Below, in pieces: positions 20,004 to 31,228 of a DNA stretch of 64,000 bases (positions are counted from its first letter, which is position 1; every line of letters begins with the position of its first letter). The translations under genes and the position numbers were made by a program. Origin of the DNA: Sugiyamaella lignohabitans (taxonomy: Eukaryota > Ascomycota > Dipodascomycetes > Dipodascales > Trichomonascaceae); the NCBI RefSeq assembly GCF_001640025.1, contig NC_031674.1, positions 434,001 through 498,000 of the forward strand, read 5' to 3'. The notes beneath the pieces were generated by a model. The model searched no databases. It was not told the DNA's origin and saw only the letters and a list, made by a program, of their open reading frames with translations.

Positions 20004-20867
20004 ATGAGAGAGAGCGACAGTGAGGAGATGAGCCAGAACCCGTTTGATCAGAAAAAGAGGGCTATTTTGAGCCAGATCGAGTCGACCGATGAGACTCATC
20101 CTGACGCTTCGCCGAAAGGCACGCTGGACGTGCTGCTGCTGCCGTTGATAGATGTCATTAATAGCCACAGCGACTATGTGACGACGTCGTCGTGCTCGGG
20201 CAGAGTCAGTGTGTTTCTCGAGGGGATGAAAACAGCATCTGAACTCGGTGGGAAGGGCGATGGCGGGAAATGGCTGTTTATCACTCATGATCCAGAGGAA
20301 CTGAAATCAACTGACTGGTGGTCTTTGGTAACCGACCACCGCGAACATGTATCAGAATCTGATGTCAGTGCTGGGGTTTCCAGTATAGGTAATGGTGAAC
20401 CGGCGAAATACGATGGTCAGAGATACGTGCTATATAAATTCGAAGCGATGATTCTCCATGTGAAATGCCGGGACCGCGCCAGTGCCTCTGCTCTGTACAC
20501 AGCGGCCATGAGCTGCGGGTTTCGAGAAAGCGGGATCGGGTCCAACGATCTCGTGGGCATTCGTATTTCACTGCGACTCGACGTTCCAATAGCATATCTC
20601 AACAACGACGGCACTACAACTCCGTTAGTACCCCGTCAATACATTGACCATCTACAAACCATCTCACTCGACCTGTTCAACAAAAACACCGCCAAAATCA
20701 ACCAGCTCCATCGGACCGTCGCCAGCATGATCCAGGCCCAACAAACAGCCGCCAATAAACCACAAACCGCCAAAGAAACAAAAGAACAGCGTCGCGAACG
20801 CAAACACCGCGAAGGGCTCCTCATCCAGGCCCAAACCCGCCAAATTACCCCTGAAGCCCCTTTGTAG
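20004..20867 (+). CDS. TYW3: tRNA wybutosine-synthesizing protein 3 (Tyw3)
   Basis: From ATG 20004 the protein has 287 aa, close to the 273 aa of the yeast protein. It shows the family motifs SPKGTLD (residues 36-42) and YVTTSSCSGRVSVF (about 58-71). A C-terminal basic, Gln/Lys-rich tail follows residue 230. Family knowledge: Tyw3 methylates N4 of the tricyclic base during wybutosine synthesis at position 37 of tRNA-Phe, after Tyw1 and Tyw2 and before Tyw4. The next in-frame ATG (20028, MSQNPF) is an alternative start giving 279 aa. The frame extends upstream through a GC element, which I reject as coding. Confidence 0.9.
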   Translation: MRESDSEEMSQNPFDQKKRAILSQIESTDETHPDASPKGTLDVLLLPLIDVINSHSDYVTTSSCSGRVSVFLEGMKTASELGGKGDGGKWLFITHDPEELKSTDWWSLVTDHREHVSESDVSAGVSSIGNGEPAKYDGQRYVLYKFEAMILHVKCRDRASASALYTAAMSCGFRESGIGSNDLVGIRISLRLDVPIAYLNNDGTTTPLVPRQYIDHLQTISLDLFNKNTAKINQLHRTVASMIQAQQTAANKPQTAKETKEQRRERKHREGLLIQAQTRQITPEAPL

Positions 20868-21206
20868 CATTAATCTACCCCTGAACTGCATAACCGGGGT
20901 CACCCTGCATCTGCAGGGGGTGGGAGTCTGCCTCCGGCGGCTGGGGCTCCGCCCCAGACCCTGGTTGCTCCTCTCGCTCCGCTCGAGTCGTTTCACCGAC
21001 GGGTGCCGGACCTCTCCTGCGAAGCAGGAGCAACCAGGGTCTGGGGCGGAGCCCCAGCCGCCGGAGGCAGACCCCTCAGACCCTGGATGTCAGCCGTGCT
21101 AGAGCCCTAGCCCCAGGTGATGTCAGTGAAAAACCTAAAAGGATGAGAGGTAGATCTCGTGAGAGAGTCATTAGAGACACCACCTGATATTTTGAGTCGA
21201 GAAAAT
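20868..21206. other. Intergenic region between TYW3 and DPS1
   Basis: 339 bp holding the TYW3 3' end, one oriented GC foldback unit and the DPS1 leader. Nothing else is visible. Confidence 0.7.
20930..21069 (+). repeat. GC foldback unit, plus orientation
   Basis: A plus B1 (20930-20990) and B2 plus inverted A (21014-21069), with spacer starting TTTCACCGAC. Both outer ends are G-run/C-run flanked (GGGAGTCT before, AGACCCC after), which extends the inverted symmetry beyond the A modules. Confidence 0.9.
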
Positions 21207-22886
21207 ATGTCGGAGGAAATTGTTAAGAAAACTGAAGAGTTGAAGATTGAGGAAGGTTCTGCCGCTGCCGCTGGTGCTCCTGCTGGTGAGGTTGTTTTGG
21301 GCGCTGATGGCAAGCCTTTGAGCAAGAGTGCTTTGAAGAAGCTCGAGAAGGAGAGAGCTAAGGAGGAGAAGAAGAGACAGATTGCTGAGCGATTGGCCGC
21401 TGAAAAGGCTGCTCGTGAAGCCAGTGAAGTTGATTACTCGAAGGAGTTTTATGGTAAACAGCCTTTGAACCAGTCGGGTGAAAAGACTGGTGAACAGAGA
21501 GTCCAGATCAGCAACATTGATAAGTCATGGGCTGGTAAAGAGGTTATTTTCAGAGCCAGAGTACACAATTCTCGTATGCAGAGTAGTAAGATGTGTTTTA
21601 TGTCGCTACGTCAACAGGATGCTGTTATTCAGGCTCTGTTGGTAGTTGATTCGGACACGATCTCCAAACAAATGGTCAAGTGGGCTGGATCCATCAACCT
21701 TGAGTCAATTGTCGTTGTTTATGGTAAGGTCGAGGCATCTCCCGAGGAAATCAGTTCGGCCACTGTTAAGGACGCTGAGATCAAAATCACTAAGATTTTC
21801 ACCATTGCTGAAACTCCTGCTCAATTGCCTATTTTGATTGAGGATGCTAGCAGATCAGAGGCTGAGGCCAAGGAGGTCGGTTTGCCCTATGTTAACCTCG
21901 ACACCCGTTTGGATGCCCGTGTTATTGACTTGAGAACCGCTACCAACCAAGCTATTTTCAAAATCTCGTCTGGTGTGTGTGAATTGTTCCGTGAATTCCT
22001 GATAAAGAAGGGATTCGTAGAGATCCACACCCCCAAGATCATTCCTGCTGCTTCTGAGGGTGGTGCTAATGTTTTTAAGGTCAATTACTTTAAAGGAGAA
22101 GCTTTCCTTGCTCAATCCCCTCAATTATACAAGCAAATGTTGATTGCCGCTGATTTCGAAAAGGTGTTTGAGATTGCTCCTGTGTTTAGAGCTGAAAACT
22201 CCAATACCCACCGTCATATGACTGAATTTGTGGGTCTTGATTTGGAAATGGCTTTTGAGGAGCACTATGATGAGGTCATTGATGTGTTGGTAGAGATGTT
22301 TATGTTCATTTTCACCGAACTCAAGAATCGTTATGCCAAGGAAATCGCTCTTGTTCGTAAGCAATACCCTGTTGAAGAATTCAAGCTGCCCAAGGACGGC
22401 AAGATGGTCCGTCTTCACTTTAAAGAAGGTATTCAGCTTTTGCGTGAGGTCGGTGGTGTTGACGTTCCTGATCTCGAAGACTTGTCTACCGAACACGAGA
22501 AGCTTCTTGGTAAGATTGTGCGTGAGAAGTACGACACTGATTTCTATATCCTTGACAAGTTCCCATTGGCTGTCCGACCATTCTACACCATGCCTGATGC
22601 TGCTGATTCCAACTACTCCAACTCGTATGACTTTTTCATGAGAGGTGAAGAAATTTTGTCGGGAGCTCAACGTATTCACGACGCCAACTTCCTTAAGACC
22701 CGTATGGCCGCCCATGAGGTCGACTCTAACACTGTCAAGGATTACGTTGACGCCTTTTCTTACGGTGCTCCACCTCACGCCGGTGGTGGTATCGGTTTGG
22801 AGCGTGTGGTCATGTTCTTCCTCGACCTTAAGAACATCCGTCGTGCATCGCTCTTCCCTCGTGATCCTAAGCGTGTAAGACCATAG
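21207..22886 (+). CDS. DPS1: Cytoplasmic aspartyl-tRNA synthetase
   Basis: From ATG 21207 the protein has 559 aa (yeast Dps1 557). The frame has an upstream ATG at 21159 adding 16 residues; I chose the downstream one because MSEEIVKK and the length fit the family. A Lys/Glu/Ala-rich N-terminal extension (about residues 1-80) is typical of eukaryotic enzymes and binds tRNA. An OB-fold anticodon-binding domain covers about 105-215. The class II catalytic core has motif 2 ([15 protein letters not shown]) and motif 3 ([14 protein letters not shown]). Family knowledge: it charges tRNA-Asp in the cytosol. Codon bias is strong, as expected for a highly expressed gene. Confidence 0.95.
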   Translation: MSEEIVKKTEELKIEEGSAAAAGAPAGEVVLGADGKPLSKSALKKLEKERAKEEKKRQIAERLAAEKAAREASEVDYSKEFYGKQPLNQSGEKTGEQRVQISNIDKSWAGKEVIFRARVHNSRMQSSKMCFMSLRQQDAVIQALLVVDSDTISKQMVKWAGSINLESIVVVYGKVEASPEEISSATVKDAEIKITKIFTIAETPAQLPILIEDASRSEAEAKEVGLPYVNLDTRLDARVIDLRTATNQAIFKISSGVCELFREFLIKKGFVEIHTPKIIPAASEGGANVFKVNYFKGEAFLAQSPQLYKQMLIAADFEKVFEIAPVFRAENSNTHRHMTEFVGLDLEMAFEEHYDEVIDVLVEMFMFIFTELKNRYAKEIALVRKQYPVEEFKLPKDGKMVRLHFKEGIQLLREVGGVDVPDLEDLSTEHEKLLGKIVREKYDTDFYILDKFPLAVRPFYTMPDAADSNYSNSYDFFMRGEEILSGAQRIHDANFLKTRMAAHEVDSNTVKDYVDAFSYGAPPHAGGGIGLERVVMFFLDLKNIRRASLFPRDPKRVRP

Positions 22887-24576
22887 ATCTAATAAGCTTT
22901 TAATGAACCATTGTTTTGTGCTTTGGTCGAGGTTGGGGGGGTGCAGCCCTGAGCCTTTGACATGCGATAAACAAATATATCTTTCTTAATCTGCTGTAGA
23001 AGATAGCGAGTAGAAATTATAAAATTATATATCGTCTTACGACTTATTTATTACGTATTAGCTTGTTGGCCGAGGGTCACAGATTTGACTGCCTGCAAAC
23101 TGATGGTCATCTTGAAGCTTATCGGAGGCATAAATTTCAAACTATGACAGGTCGCAATTGGCTTTCAATTATGTGGTTTATTTCAGAAGCAGCATTCTGG
23201 CAGTATTCACGCTGAACAATCATCTTATGAATCTTTATCAAACTTCAATCTCATGGGAGAAGCTTTGCTTCAAGAAATTAAACATGGGCTAACTGATTGA
23301 GAAAGAGTTCAACCATTATTCATCAACGATGCTATGAGCATTCCTCGACAAATTACTACAGGCATCATACATGATATACTTCATAGTTAAATAAACTGAA
23401 GAAGACGGGGAACATCCCATAATTAGGTATAATCTTATAATCTTTATTTCAAACGAGATTAAGATGAGTTGTGGTAATGATAATGGGGCTCCAAAAGTTC
23501 AACAAAAAGCCCTGCTGAAATTTTCTGGCAGATGAATGTTGTCAGCAACCTATCAGGACAGACGGTGCATCAATTAAATTATAAAATTCACTGAAGACAC
23601 ATATCATCTTCCTCGGTCGTCAGAGCACTTCTCGTTGTATCTCAACAAATCAACAGAATCTACGATAACTGAATCATCAAGCTGGGCCTGGCCAATTGCC
23701 AATTTTAATATATGCTCTTATTATCCTATCTAACCGGCATGCCAGTCATACAGCAAGCGATCTCTCTGGATTAGTCGCTTAATTAAGACTTGATTTTGAC
23801 GTGTTTAAGCAAAAGCAGTGTCTGCAGTTGGGATCTGATCAGCTCAGATCAGCCTATACTGACATTTTAAGCGAGCAATTAAAGTAAATGTGCACTTGAA
23901 CATACATCTCTTGCTGCTGCTCTCACCTGCTCCTTCTGCTTCTGTTGCTTCTGCTGCTCCTTCTGCTGCTACACGCTCCTAATCCTTCCTGCCAGATGCT
24001 AATTGAGACAGACATGCCAATCCACACGGTCTATGGCCACATAATTACACTCCGATCTTCTCCCAACACCAACTCATTACATCAATCACCCTCTAACAAT
24101 GCCCTATTAACACAACACCCCCAAAAAGATCTTACGAGATCGCCAGGACCATCCCTGCACAGATCAACCCTTGAGATCATAAAATAACCCCCCTCCCCCA
24201 AATTAACGCCAAAAGTTAGGATCTTCCTCATTATAACTTTCTTTTTGGCGGTGCTGCTTTGGGTACGTACGTGAATTCTACAGACCCATCGGCGAGCCTA
24301 CCGATTCGTACGCGTGGTTTTTCTTAGGGTTATCAGCTGGCATCAACGATAGGCCGTACTTCCTGCTACTTCCAGGAATCTGTGCCCAGTATATTTTTTT
24401 GTTTCATAAATGCACCCTACACCAGCAAGCAGCAGCAAGCAGCAGCATCAGGCAAGTCATCTTTTTTTTCTTCTTTTTCATTTTATTTTTATTTTATTTT
24501 CACAGATCGCTGCCTGTTTGACACCTGCTGCTACCGCTTGGGGTGCTGGGACCGGAATGGTTCGGGGTGGGGTGCT

Positions 24577-24627
24577 GCCTCCGGCGGCTGGGGCTCTGCC
24601 CCAGACCCCGTGGCTCGCTTCGCTCGG
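24577..24627 (+). repeat. GC foldback half-element, truncated B1
   Basis: The A module is intact with hairpin GGGGCTCTGCCCC, but the B1 module is shortened to GGCTCGCTTCGCTCG. It is preceded by GGGGTGGGG. Confidence 0.8.
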
Positions 24628-24776
24628 GCTTGGGGAGGTTGGGCTGTAAGGGGGTTGGTGGGCAGGTGTGCAGGTTTTGTGAGGGCTCGCGGCGTGGGTG
24701 CTGTGGCCGTGCTTCTGTTGCTCCTACAACTGGTTCTGTTGGGCCAGCTGCTGCTGCCGGTGCTGCTGCTGCCCTC

Positions 24777-24798
24777 CTGCTGCTGCTGCTGCTGCTGC
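24777..24798. repeat. CTG trinucleotide repeat
   Basis: About seven pure CTG units lie within a longer imperfect CTG-rich stretch from about 24735. It is not in a supportable gene; the minus-strand frames give poly-Gln or poly-Ser but run into a GC element. Confidence 0.85.
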
Positions 24799-25447
24799 AC
24801 CACCACATGCCTCTCATTCAATAGAAAGGCCTGTGGTTATCAGGCTGCTCCCTAGCCAGTAGACAGAGGCAGCCCTGTGCCCTGTGCCCTGGCCTTTCTC
24901 CTAGTGTACGCCGCCCGACACGGTCAGATACCGATGGGGTCGTATTTGAGCCCTGGTGTGGCCGGAAATGGCATAAAAACACGGGTAGCATCGCTTGTTC
25001 GCTACCTCCCCGCAGGGAGATCCGATCTGGCATGAGACGTCACAGCACCCAGGCCCATCATCCCTTCTTAGCCCTTTAGCCCTTAACAGGCACTGGAATC
25101 AGGGACAGGAGGTTCAGCCAACGAGCCAAAAAAATCCGACTGGTAGCCAAGCCAACTGGCTTGCTAGCTCAGATCTGTGAGCTGTGAGATGGCCCACATG
25201 TAAGGGGTCACTGTTTTAAACGCCGGAGGGAGCTCCTTTATGTCCACTATGTCCGGCAAGTCCCGCCTTAACAAGCTGCGTGCCAGTGGGCTGGCTGAAG
25301 AAAAAAACCCAACGTACGCACGTAGGCCCACCCGTACAGTTGCTGGCCCTGAACCGGTAGCCAGATACGTCTCAGTTCGTCCGTCATGGAAGCAGGCGCA
25401 GAAGCACGAGTAAGCACAGACATTGTACGTGGGCGGTCCCAGCAGTC

Positions 25448-25501
25448 TCCTGCGAAGCAGGAGCAACCAGGGTCTGGGGCGGAGCCCCAGCCGCCGGAGG
25501 C
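25448..25501 (-). repeat. GC foldback half-element (A + B2), minus
   Basis: Solo half with the B2 hairpin CTCCTGCGAAGCAGGAG and inverted A module. This is the only clear solo copy of the B2 type; other solos carry B1. It is followed by a C-run (CACCCCCCCCC-like). Confidence 0.85.
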
Positions 25502-26692
25502 ACACCCCCCCCCTCCCATCGGGGCCCATCTCACTGTCCCAAAACTCTCCCAACCCGGCCTGCCACAGGCAGATGTAGCACCGGCACCAGCGGCTGACGC
25601 TGGCACTGGCGCCAGGCTTGGGGCTGCTGCTGCTGCTAGAGCTGTCTGGAGCAGCCGGAGGTGCTGCTGGAGGTGCTGCGGGTGCAGGTGTTGGTGCGGC
25701 CGCTGCTGCTGCTCACTGCTTATTTCTACTTCTGACCAACTGCATGGTGCACAGTATTAATCCCCATTATAGCCCTTTTTATATGCAAAATCATATTATA
25801 GGAGATTGTTTCCAGCAGACGTATATCCATCATTATCATCGTCGTCTTTCATCGCAACGGCATCAACCTCTTTTTTTTTGGGGCCATTGAACTAAACGTC
25901 TGGCAATATATAGCATATTTGCAACCTGTTCACTACCGGCAGTAATAAAAAAGAACGACCATTTTATTGCTTGTTCTATAATTGGTACGAAAGAAAATCT
26001 GACCGCTTTCCGCCATCTTTCTTGAGCAGCAATCGGCTGATTGGGTCCTGTACATAGACCATTATCTACGGCAACGGCATCATCGCCATTGTATCCATCA
26101 GTCAAATCCCAGTTGCAGAGGGTAGTCTTGTTCCTGAAGTTTGAACACTTTTCCTGCGATTGGTTTGTTCTGGTATTGGTATTAGTGACTGTGACATTTG
26201 GTATCGGACGTCGATTGTAGATATTTCTTTCGAAGTCATTGTACGATCTTGGTGTTAGACTTTTTCTGGTACTAGTTCTTCTACTTGTGCTTGTACTTCA
26301 GTTCTATATTCGTTCAACTCAGTTCTATCAGTTCTACATCTAGTTCTACATCCGGTTCTTTTTGTGTTTTTTTCTTGCACCCGATTGAAGGGACTGGATT
26401 CTCTATTAGTTCGACTTTTGGCGCGCCTGTCTATGATACAAAAAGTGTTTGGTACAGGTTTTTGTTTATTATCTTTTTAATTTGTTCACTTTTTTTGATT
26501 TCATTTTGTCTTCATTTTGTTTTCGATCTGCCTCCTACGCTTACAGTAATCAGCTTTCAGCTATAGTTCAGGGGTAATTCTGTCGACAATCACAACCCAG
26601 GTGTGACTAGTATCGTATTGTCAGGCATCAGAAAACAAGAGCAACAATAACAACAAAACTTTTATTATCAATAATTGTAAACTGCATCAAAA

Positions 26693-29600
26693 ATGGAAAA
26701 GTTCAATCTTGATTTCCGGCCGGATTTCAAACGAGATGTGAAACCAGATTTCAAACCCGATTTCAAGATCGGAGAGAAACAACAATCTCCTCCTATATCG
26801 ACTCAATTCGTGCAGTCTCCATCGTCACATTCGCATCTGAATAGATCGTCATCCTCCAGTCCGTCGTCAACTGTGTCTTCTAATACAGACCAGCATTCTA
26901 ATAACTCTAATAATTCTAATAACAGCAGTTCCAACAGACTGGTTAGAGTTATCGACACTGTAGTTGCACTGTACTCATATCAGTCAGACAAGCCATTCTC
27001 ATTATCGTTTAAGAAAGGCGACAACATCTATGTCATCTCGAAACTGCCGTCTGGCTGGTGGGAAGGTGTGACTCCATCTGGTAGTCAGGGCTGGTTCCCG
27101 TCAAACTATACACAGGTGGTTCCAGGAGCGCAACAGAATCAGCTGTTATTTGACTCGCGACCTTCAATTGCATCACACACATCGAACGATTCGATGGACC
27201 CATTAGCACCGGCAACCCTTGCTGACGACGACCCATGGGTGTCGAACCTGTCATCATCGACCACCAGTGCTCATAGCAGTTCGGCCAGTTACGCCCGTTC
27301 CAACAGTATTGGAGGCATGACGGGGACAGGAATCCCTCTTACCACCACTCTCAGCAGCAACAGCGGTATTTACACAGGTAGTCGAAAGGGTTCAGTCACC
27401 AGTTACGAGTCGAGCATCACCGAAGAACTGACCCACAACGCCGCTGCCACTGACAACGGGTTCACTGCCACCAAATCCACCAATGCCCCCTGCGAGTCGT
27501 ACACACGAGTCAACACATCCAGCGACACATACAACTATCCCCCGTCGTTCTGGCTTCCACAAATCAACAACTCCGGCAAACTTATCTTCATGAACGCCGG
27601 CAGACTGCACGTATCCAGTCAGATTCCCTGGGAAAAAGTGGACGTCAACTCCCTGGACAAGGAGATCATATACCCCAACTCCCTCACTGTACCCCAGGAC
27701 CTCATTCAGGCGCCCCGTGTGCCCACCTCCATCTCCGAAGGCAACCGCCTGTTCGAAAAGTCGGTCGATCCCTATGCTGACCTGGTAAGTTTTTTGTGGC
27801 CCCCTCGCTGCCTCCGGCGGCTGGGGCTCCGCCCCAGACCCTGGCTGCTCCTCTCGCTGCGCTCGAGTCGTTGCGTCGACGAGCCCAGTCTCTCCTGCGA
27901 AGCAGGAGCAACCAGGGTCTGGGGCGGAGCCCCAGCCGCCGGAGGCATGTGCCCCTCCTGTACCATGCTAACGAGACTCTAGACACGAAAGTCGCGGGGC
28001 GATAGTTCGGTGTCGATGGATTATACGTCGATTAGTCTCGAGACGAGTTTGATGACTTTGCAGGAGTTCAGCGACGAGGATTTCGAGGAGACGTGGCCGG
28101 AGATTATTGCTAAACTGGAGAAGAGTGCTAGTAAGCTGGAGAGCCATGTTTCTCCGGACGAGGAATACGAATTTGTCATGGGTTTCGCTGACCTTGCGGG
28201 CATTATTCAGAAGATTGCGCTGTATGTGGGAGTTCCACCTGGCGCGTTCCCAAGCAGTGGTAATGAGTTTGCTGGAATCTCTTTGGCGTTCAGGAGAATG
28301 ATCAATACGTTGAGTCGCATCAGTATTTCTCACAGTATTGGGTCCATGATACGCCATCAGTCGGTGGGAAGCTTGGAAGAGCCTGACCAGGCGGCTGACA
28401 GTGATAAACTGAAGAGTGCCATCCAGCAGCTGGTTACTTATGCCAAAGATCTGATATTCCAGACACGAAGCAAGATTCAGGAAGAAAACAGTCTCAATGA
28501 CTCGTTTGAAGCGAACGAGACGGGAGAGATGAAGTTGCCCGAAAAAATCGAGATTCCTCTTAGCAAGTTTGATGTCAAGTATTTCGTCGACGGTCTGTGG
28601 ACTAATATCGTGGTCAACAGGTCTGGCCAGCTGGTTCCTCAGGATTCGTCGATTCCTGGTAGTTTGACTCTGTTGGAGCAAAAGTTTGCTTCTTCTCGAT
28701 CATCAACCTCACAAGAACCTACTAATCGTCTTCGTATGCCCCTGGAGACTTATAACACTTCACTTGCAGTCGATACAGAAGTCATTTCTGTACTGGAAAT
28801 GAGAATCAAGACCGTTAAGAACATCCTCAACCAGTTTGTCAAGCTGTCAAATACTGCATCCTCCACTAAAAGCCTTGATGCTACTCAGGATCGCCGCAAA
28901 ATCCTCGGTTCGTCTCTGCAAGCTCTTATTAATGTCTCCAAAGTGATTGTCAACATAATCGAATCCATTGATCTCACAGCGTTTTACGCCTGTAGAGCAT
29001 CAGTTGCCGAATCACACTCGTCAATGACGCGATTGTTTGCCTTTTTGGAGGCCAAACAAGCCATTTACGACGCTCTCGCCGAACTCGAAGTGGTAAGAAA
29101 TCAAAATGAAGCTGGTGATAGCAATTTTATCGCTGCTTTGGCAGAAAAGTTTGAAAAATCAAAGCTGGAAGAAATCTATTTCACTTACGAGCAAACTAAT
29201 GAACAACAAATTAAAGAAAAGGTTTTCAAATTGGACGCTGTACTTGCTAGTGTAGTCGAAAGTGCAAAGAACCTGTCAACAGAATTGAGAAGCATTGTGG
29301 CTGTTGATTCGCGACTCTTGGATACCACTGGCACTTCTTCGTTTCCTAGAGAACTCGCTGCAGCTGCTGCTGCCGCTGCTGCTGTTGCTGTGTCTTCTAC
29401 GGCGGGAGGTAATTCTTCTAATGGTGCCATGAGTCCTAGATCGACATATTCCGCTAAACGAAAAGAGTCTGCTGTAGACAGCTTTAGTATTGGTTCTCAT
29501 TCTATCCGTGAAGATGGACCATGGTTCCTGCAACTGGAACACGGCGATGAAATCGTATATGATAAGAAGGGCTCGTCTATTCGAGGAGGTTCTCAAAGAG

Positions 29601-30856
29601 CTCTTGTTGAGCAGCTGACTCTACATAGTAGATTGAATTCCGAGTTCAACGTTGCTATGTTGTTGACATTCCAAAGTTTTATGGACGCGACTAATCTGTT
29701 TGAACAATTGGTAGAACGGTTCCTCATTCAGCCTCCCGAGGGGTTGACTTCTGAAGAGTTTGCATTGTGGGCTGAAAAGAAACAACGGCCAACTCGTCTT
29801 CGTGTGGTTAATATTCTCAAAACTTGGTTGGAAAACTACTGGTTTGAAGACGATAGTGAAGATCTTACTTCAGAAGCACGAAGCTCATTGTTTGAGTCCA
29901 TGTCCAAGTTCGCTGAACAACTAAAAGCTCAAAAGTTCCCTGGTGGCGCTTCTTTGTACAATATTGTGGAAAAAAGAATGAACGACAAGGAGCCTTCATT
30001 CAAGCGAATGATTGTCACCACAACCACCCAACCACCACCTCCTATTCTACCTCGTAACTTGAAGAAGTTTAAGCTTACTGAGATTGATCCTGTGGAGATG
30101 GCTCGTCAATTATCAGTGAGAGAATTCAAGCTGTTAGTTGTTATTACCAGTCATGAGTGTTTGTTGCGTGGATGTGGTGGTTTAGGAAAATCGTCCAATT
30201 CAGGCGGTCGTAAGATTGGTGAGTTCATTCGTAACTCCAATTGTTTGACCAACTGGGTTGCATACGCGATTTTGAGGCATTCTGAGGCAAAGAGAAGAGC
30301 TTCTACAATTCGATACTTTATACATGTTGCCGAAGCTTGTAGAGCGCTTAACAACTTCTCATCGATGACTGCAATTATATCTGCACTTTATTCGTCGACT
30401 ATCCACCGTATGAAGAAGACTTGGGATTATGTTTCCAGCAAGAACACAGCCAAGCTCGAAAACATGAACCGACTAATGAATTCATCAAGAAACTTCAACG
30501 AATACCGAGATCTGCTCAACCTTGTGCCTCCTCCTGCAGTACCATTTTTTGGTGTCTATCTTACCGATTTGACATTTGTTGAAGATGGTAATCCAGACTA
30601 TCTTGATACTGAGCACAAGATTGTCAATTTCGCCAAGCGCCAGAAGACGGCTACTATCATTGAAAACATCCGTCAGTTTCAAATCGTTCCTTATAATTTT
30701 GAGGAACTGGCCGATGTTCAACTGTTTTTGGATCGAGGCTTTGAAGAGGCTCCTCCTATTGAAGAGCAATATGACACATCTTTGAACTTTGAGCCTCGTG
30801 AAAAGCCTGGTACTGACAAGGTCGCCAAACTGTTTGAAGAAAACGGTATATTATGA
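26693..30856 (+). CDS. CDC25: Cdc25, Ras guanine nucleotide exchange factor, two exons
   Basis: Exon 1 is 26693-27784 (364 codons) and exon 2 is 27983-30856. The 198-nt intron has GTAAGT, a GCTAAC branch point and CTCTAG, and joins in phase 0 to give 1321 aa (yeast Cdc25 1589). An SH3 domain covers residues 88-143 (VALYSYQ, GWWEG, GWFPSNY). A WW-like segment lies near 282-313. RasGEF_N is near 890, and the catalytic RasGEF domain spans about 1065-1300 (LTNWVAYAIL, FFGVYLTDL, INFAKR-like VNFAKRQK). Family knowledge: it loads GTP on Ras1/Ras2 and drives cAMP/PKA signalling in response to glucose. Unusual is PDFK three times at residues 10-25. Retention of the intron, which holds a GC foldback unit, would leave a truncated SH3-only protein of 429 aa. 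Confidence 0.93.
27810..27946 (+). repeat. GC foldback unit inside the CDC25 intron
   Basis: A plus B1 (27810-27870), spacer TTGCGTCGACGAG..., then a complete B2 hairpin plus inverted A (27892-27946). It is nearly identical to the GTR2 intron unit across modules and spacer. It fills about 70% of the 198-nt intron, between an intact donor and branch point. Confidence 0.9.
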
Positions 30857-31228
30857 TGAATTGTTAATTAAGTATATGATTGATTTGTACGTAGAATGCA
30901 TATTTATTTAATGATATTGACAACATACTAAGTTTATGCGCGTATTCGATTCTACTGACCACAGTAGTTAGAGAGCAGGTCGTAGTAAAAAACCTACTAG
31001 GAAAGTGGTCAACAGAATCATAGTTATAAATAGTCATGATAATAATAGTAATAGTAGTAGAGTAATAATAAAATAATAATAATAATAATAATAGGAGCAA
31101 GTCGTCATGCGACAAATTGTTTCATAGTGGATCATCATAAAGTTGGGTTAGCATAAAGCTTCGGGTCGTTACAGTGGAGGAGGTAGTCAAAGTGGTGCAA
31201 AGGCTTTCTAAGTAGTTAAAAGTACACT
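30857..31228. other. Convergent intergenic region after CDC25
   Basis: 372 bp, AT-rich, with an AAT/AGT microsatellite. No gene and no GC element are visible. It separates the convergent CDC25 and the first RING-H2 gene. Confidence 0.7.
31038..31094. repeat. AAT/AGT microsatellite
   Basis: An imperfect trinucleotide array (ATAATAGTAATAGTAG followed by about six AAT units) in the 3' flank of CDC25. Confidence 0.85.

Larger units (their letters stand above)
22887..26692. other. 3.8-kb gene-free region upstream of CDC25
   Basis: No ORF here has family resemblance. The left part (22960-23900) is AT-rich and unstructured. The middle contains CTG/CTT-rich tracts (23917-23975, 24735-24800, 25620-25715) and two GC half-elements. 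A pyrimidine tract at 24459-24506 ends in CACAG and looks like a splice acceptor, with no donor I can assign. The last 600 bp are T-rich and probably form the CDC25 promoter and leader. Confidence 0.6.

Noticed and set aside
24382..24855. 157-codon plus-strand frame with a Gln/Ala start and Cys/Leu-rich end
   Set aside because: It begins at a non-ATG codon, its middle translates the GC element at 24577-24627, and its end translates the CTG tract. No family resemblance.
25863..26105. 80-codon minus-strand frame with plausible protein composition (ERWRKAVRFSF, FFFITAGSEQ)
   Set aside because: There is no ATG in the first two-thirds of the frame, no recognisable splice site to supply a start, and no known family. 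It is kept only as a note.
27785..27982. In-frame C-terminus of CDC25 exon 1 and a separate downstream start for exon 2
   Set aside because: The apparent end at 27982 and the apparent start at 28010 (a GTG) are explained by one intron. The spliced product has the expected SH3-RasGEF layout.
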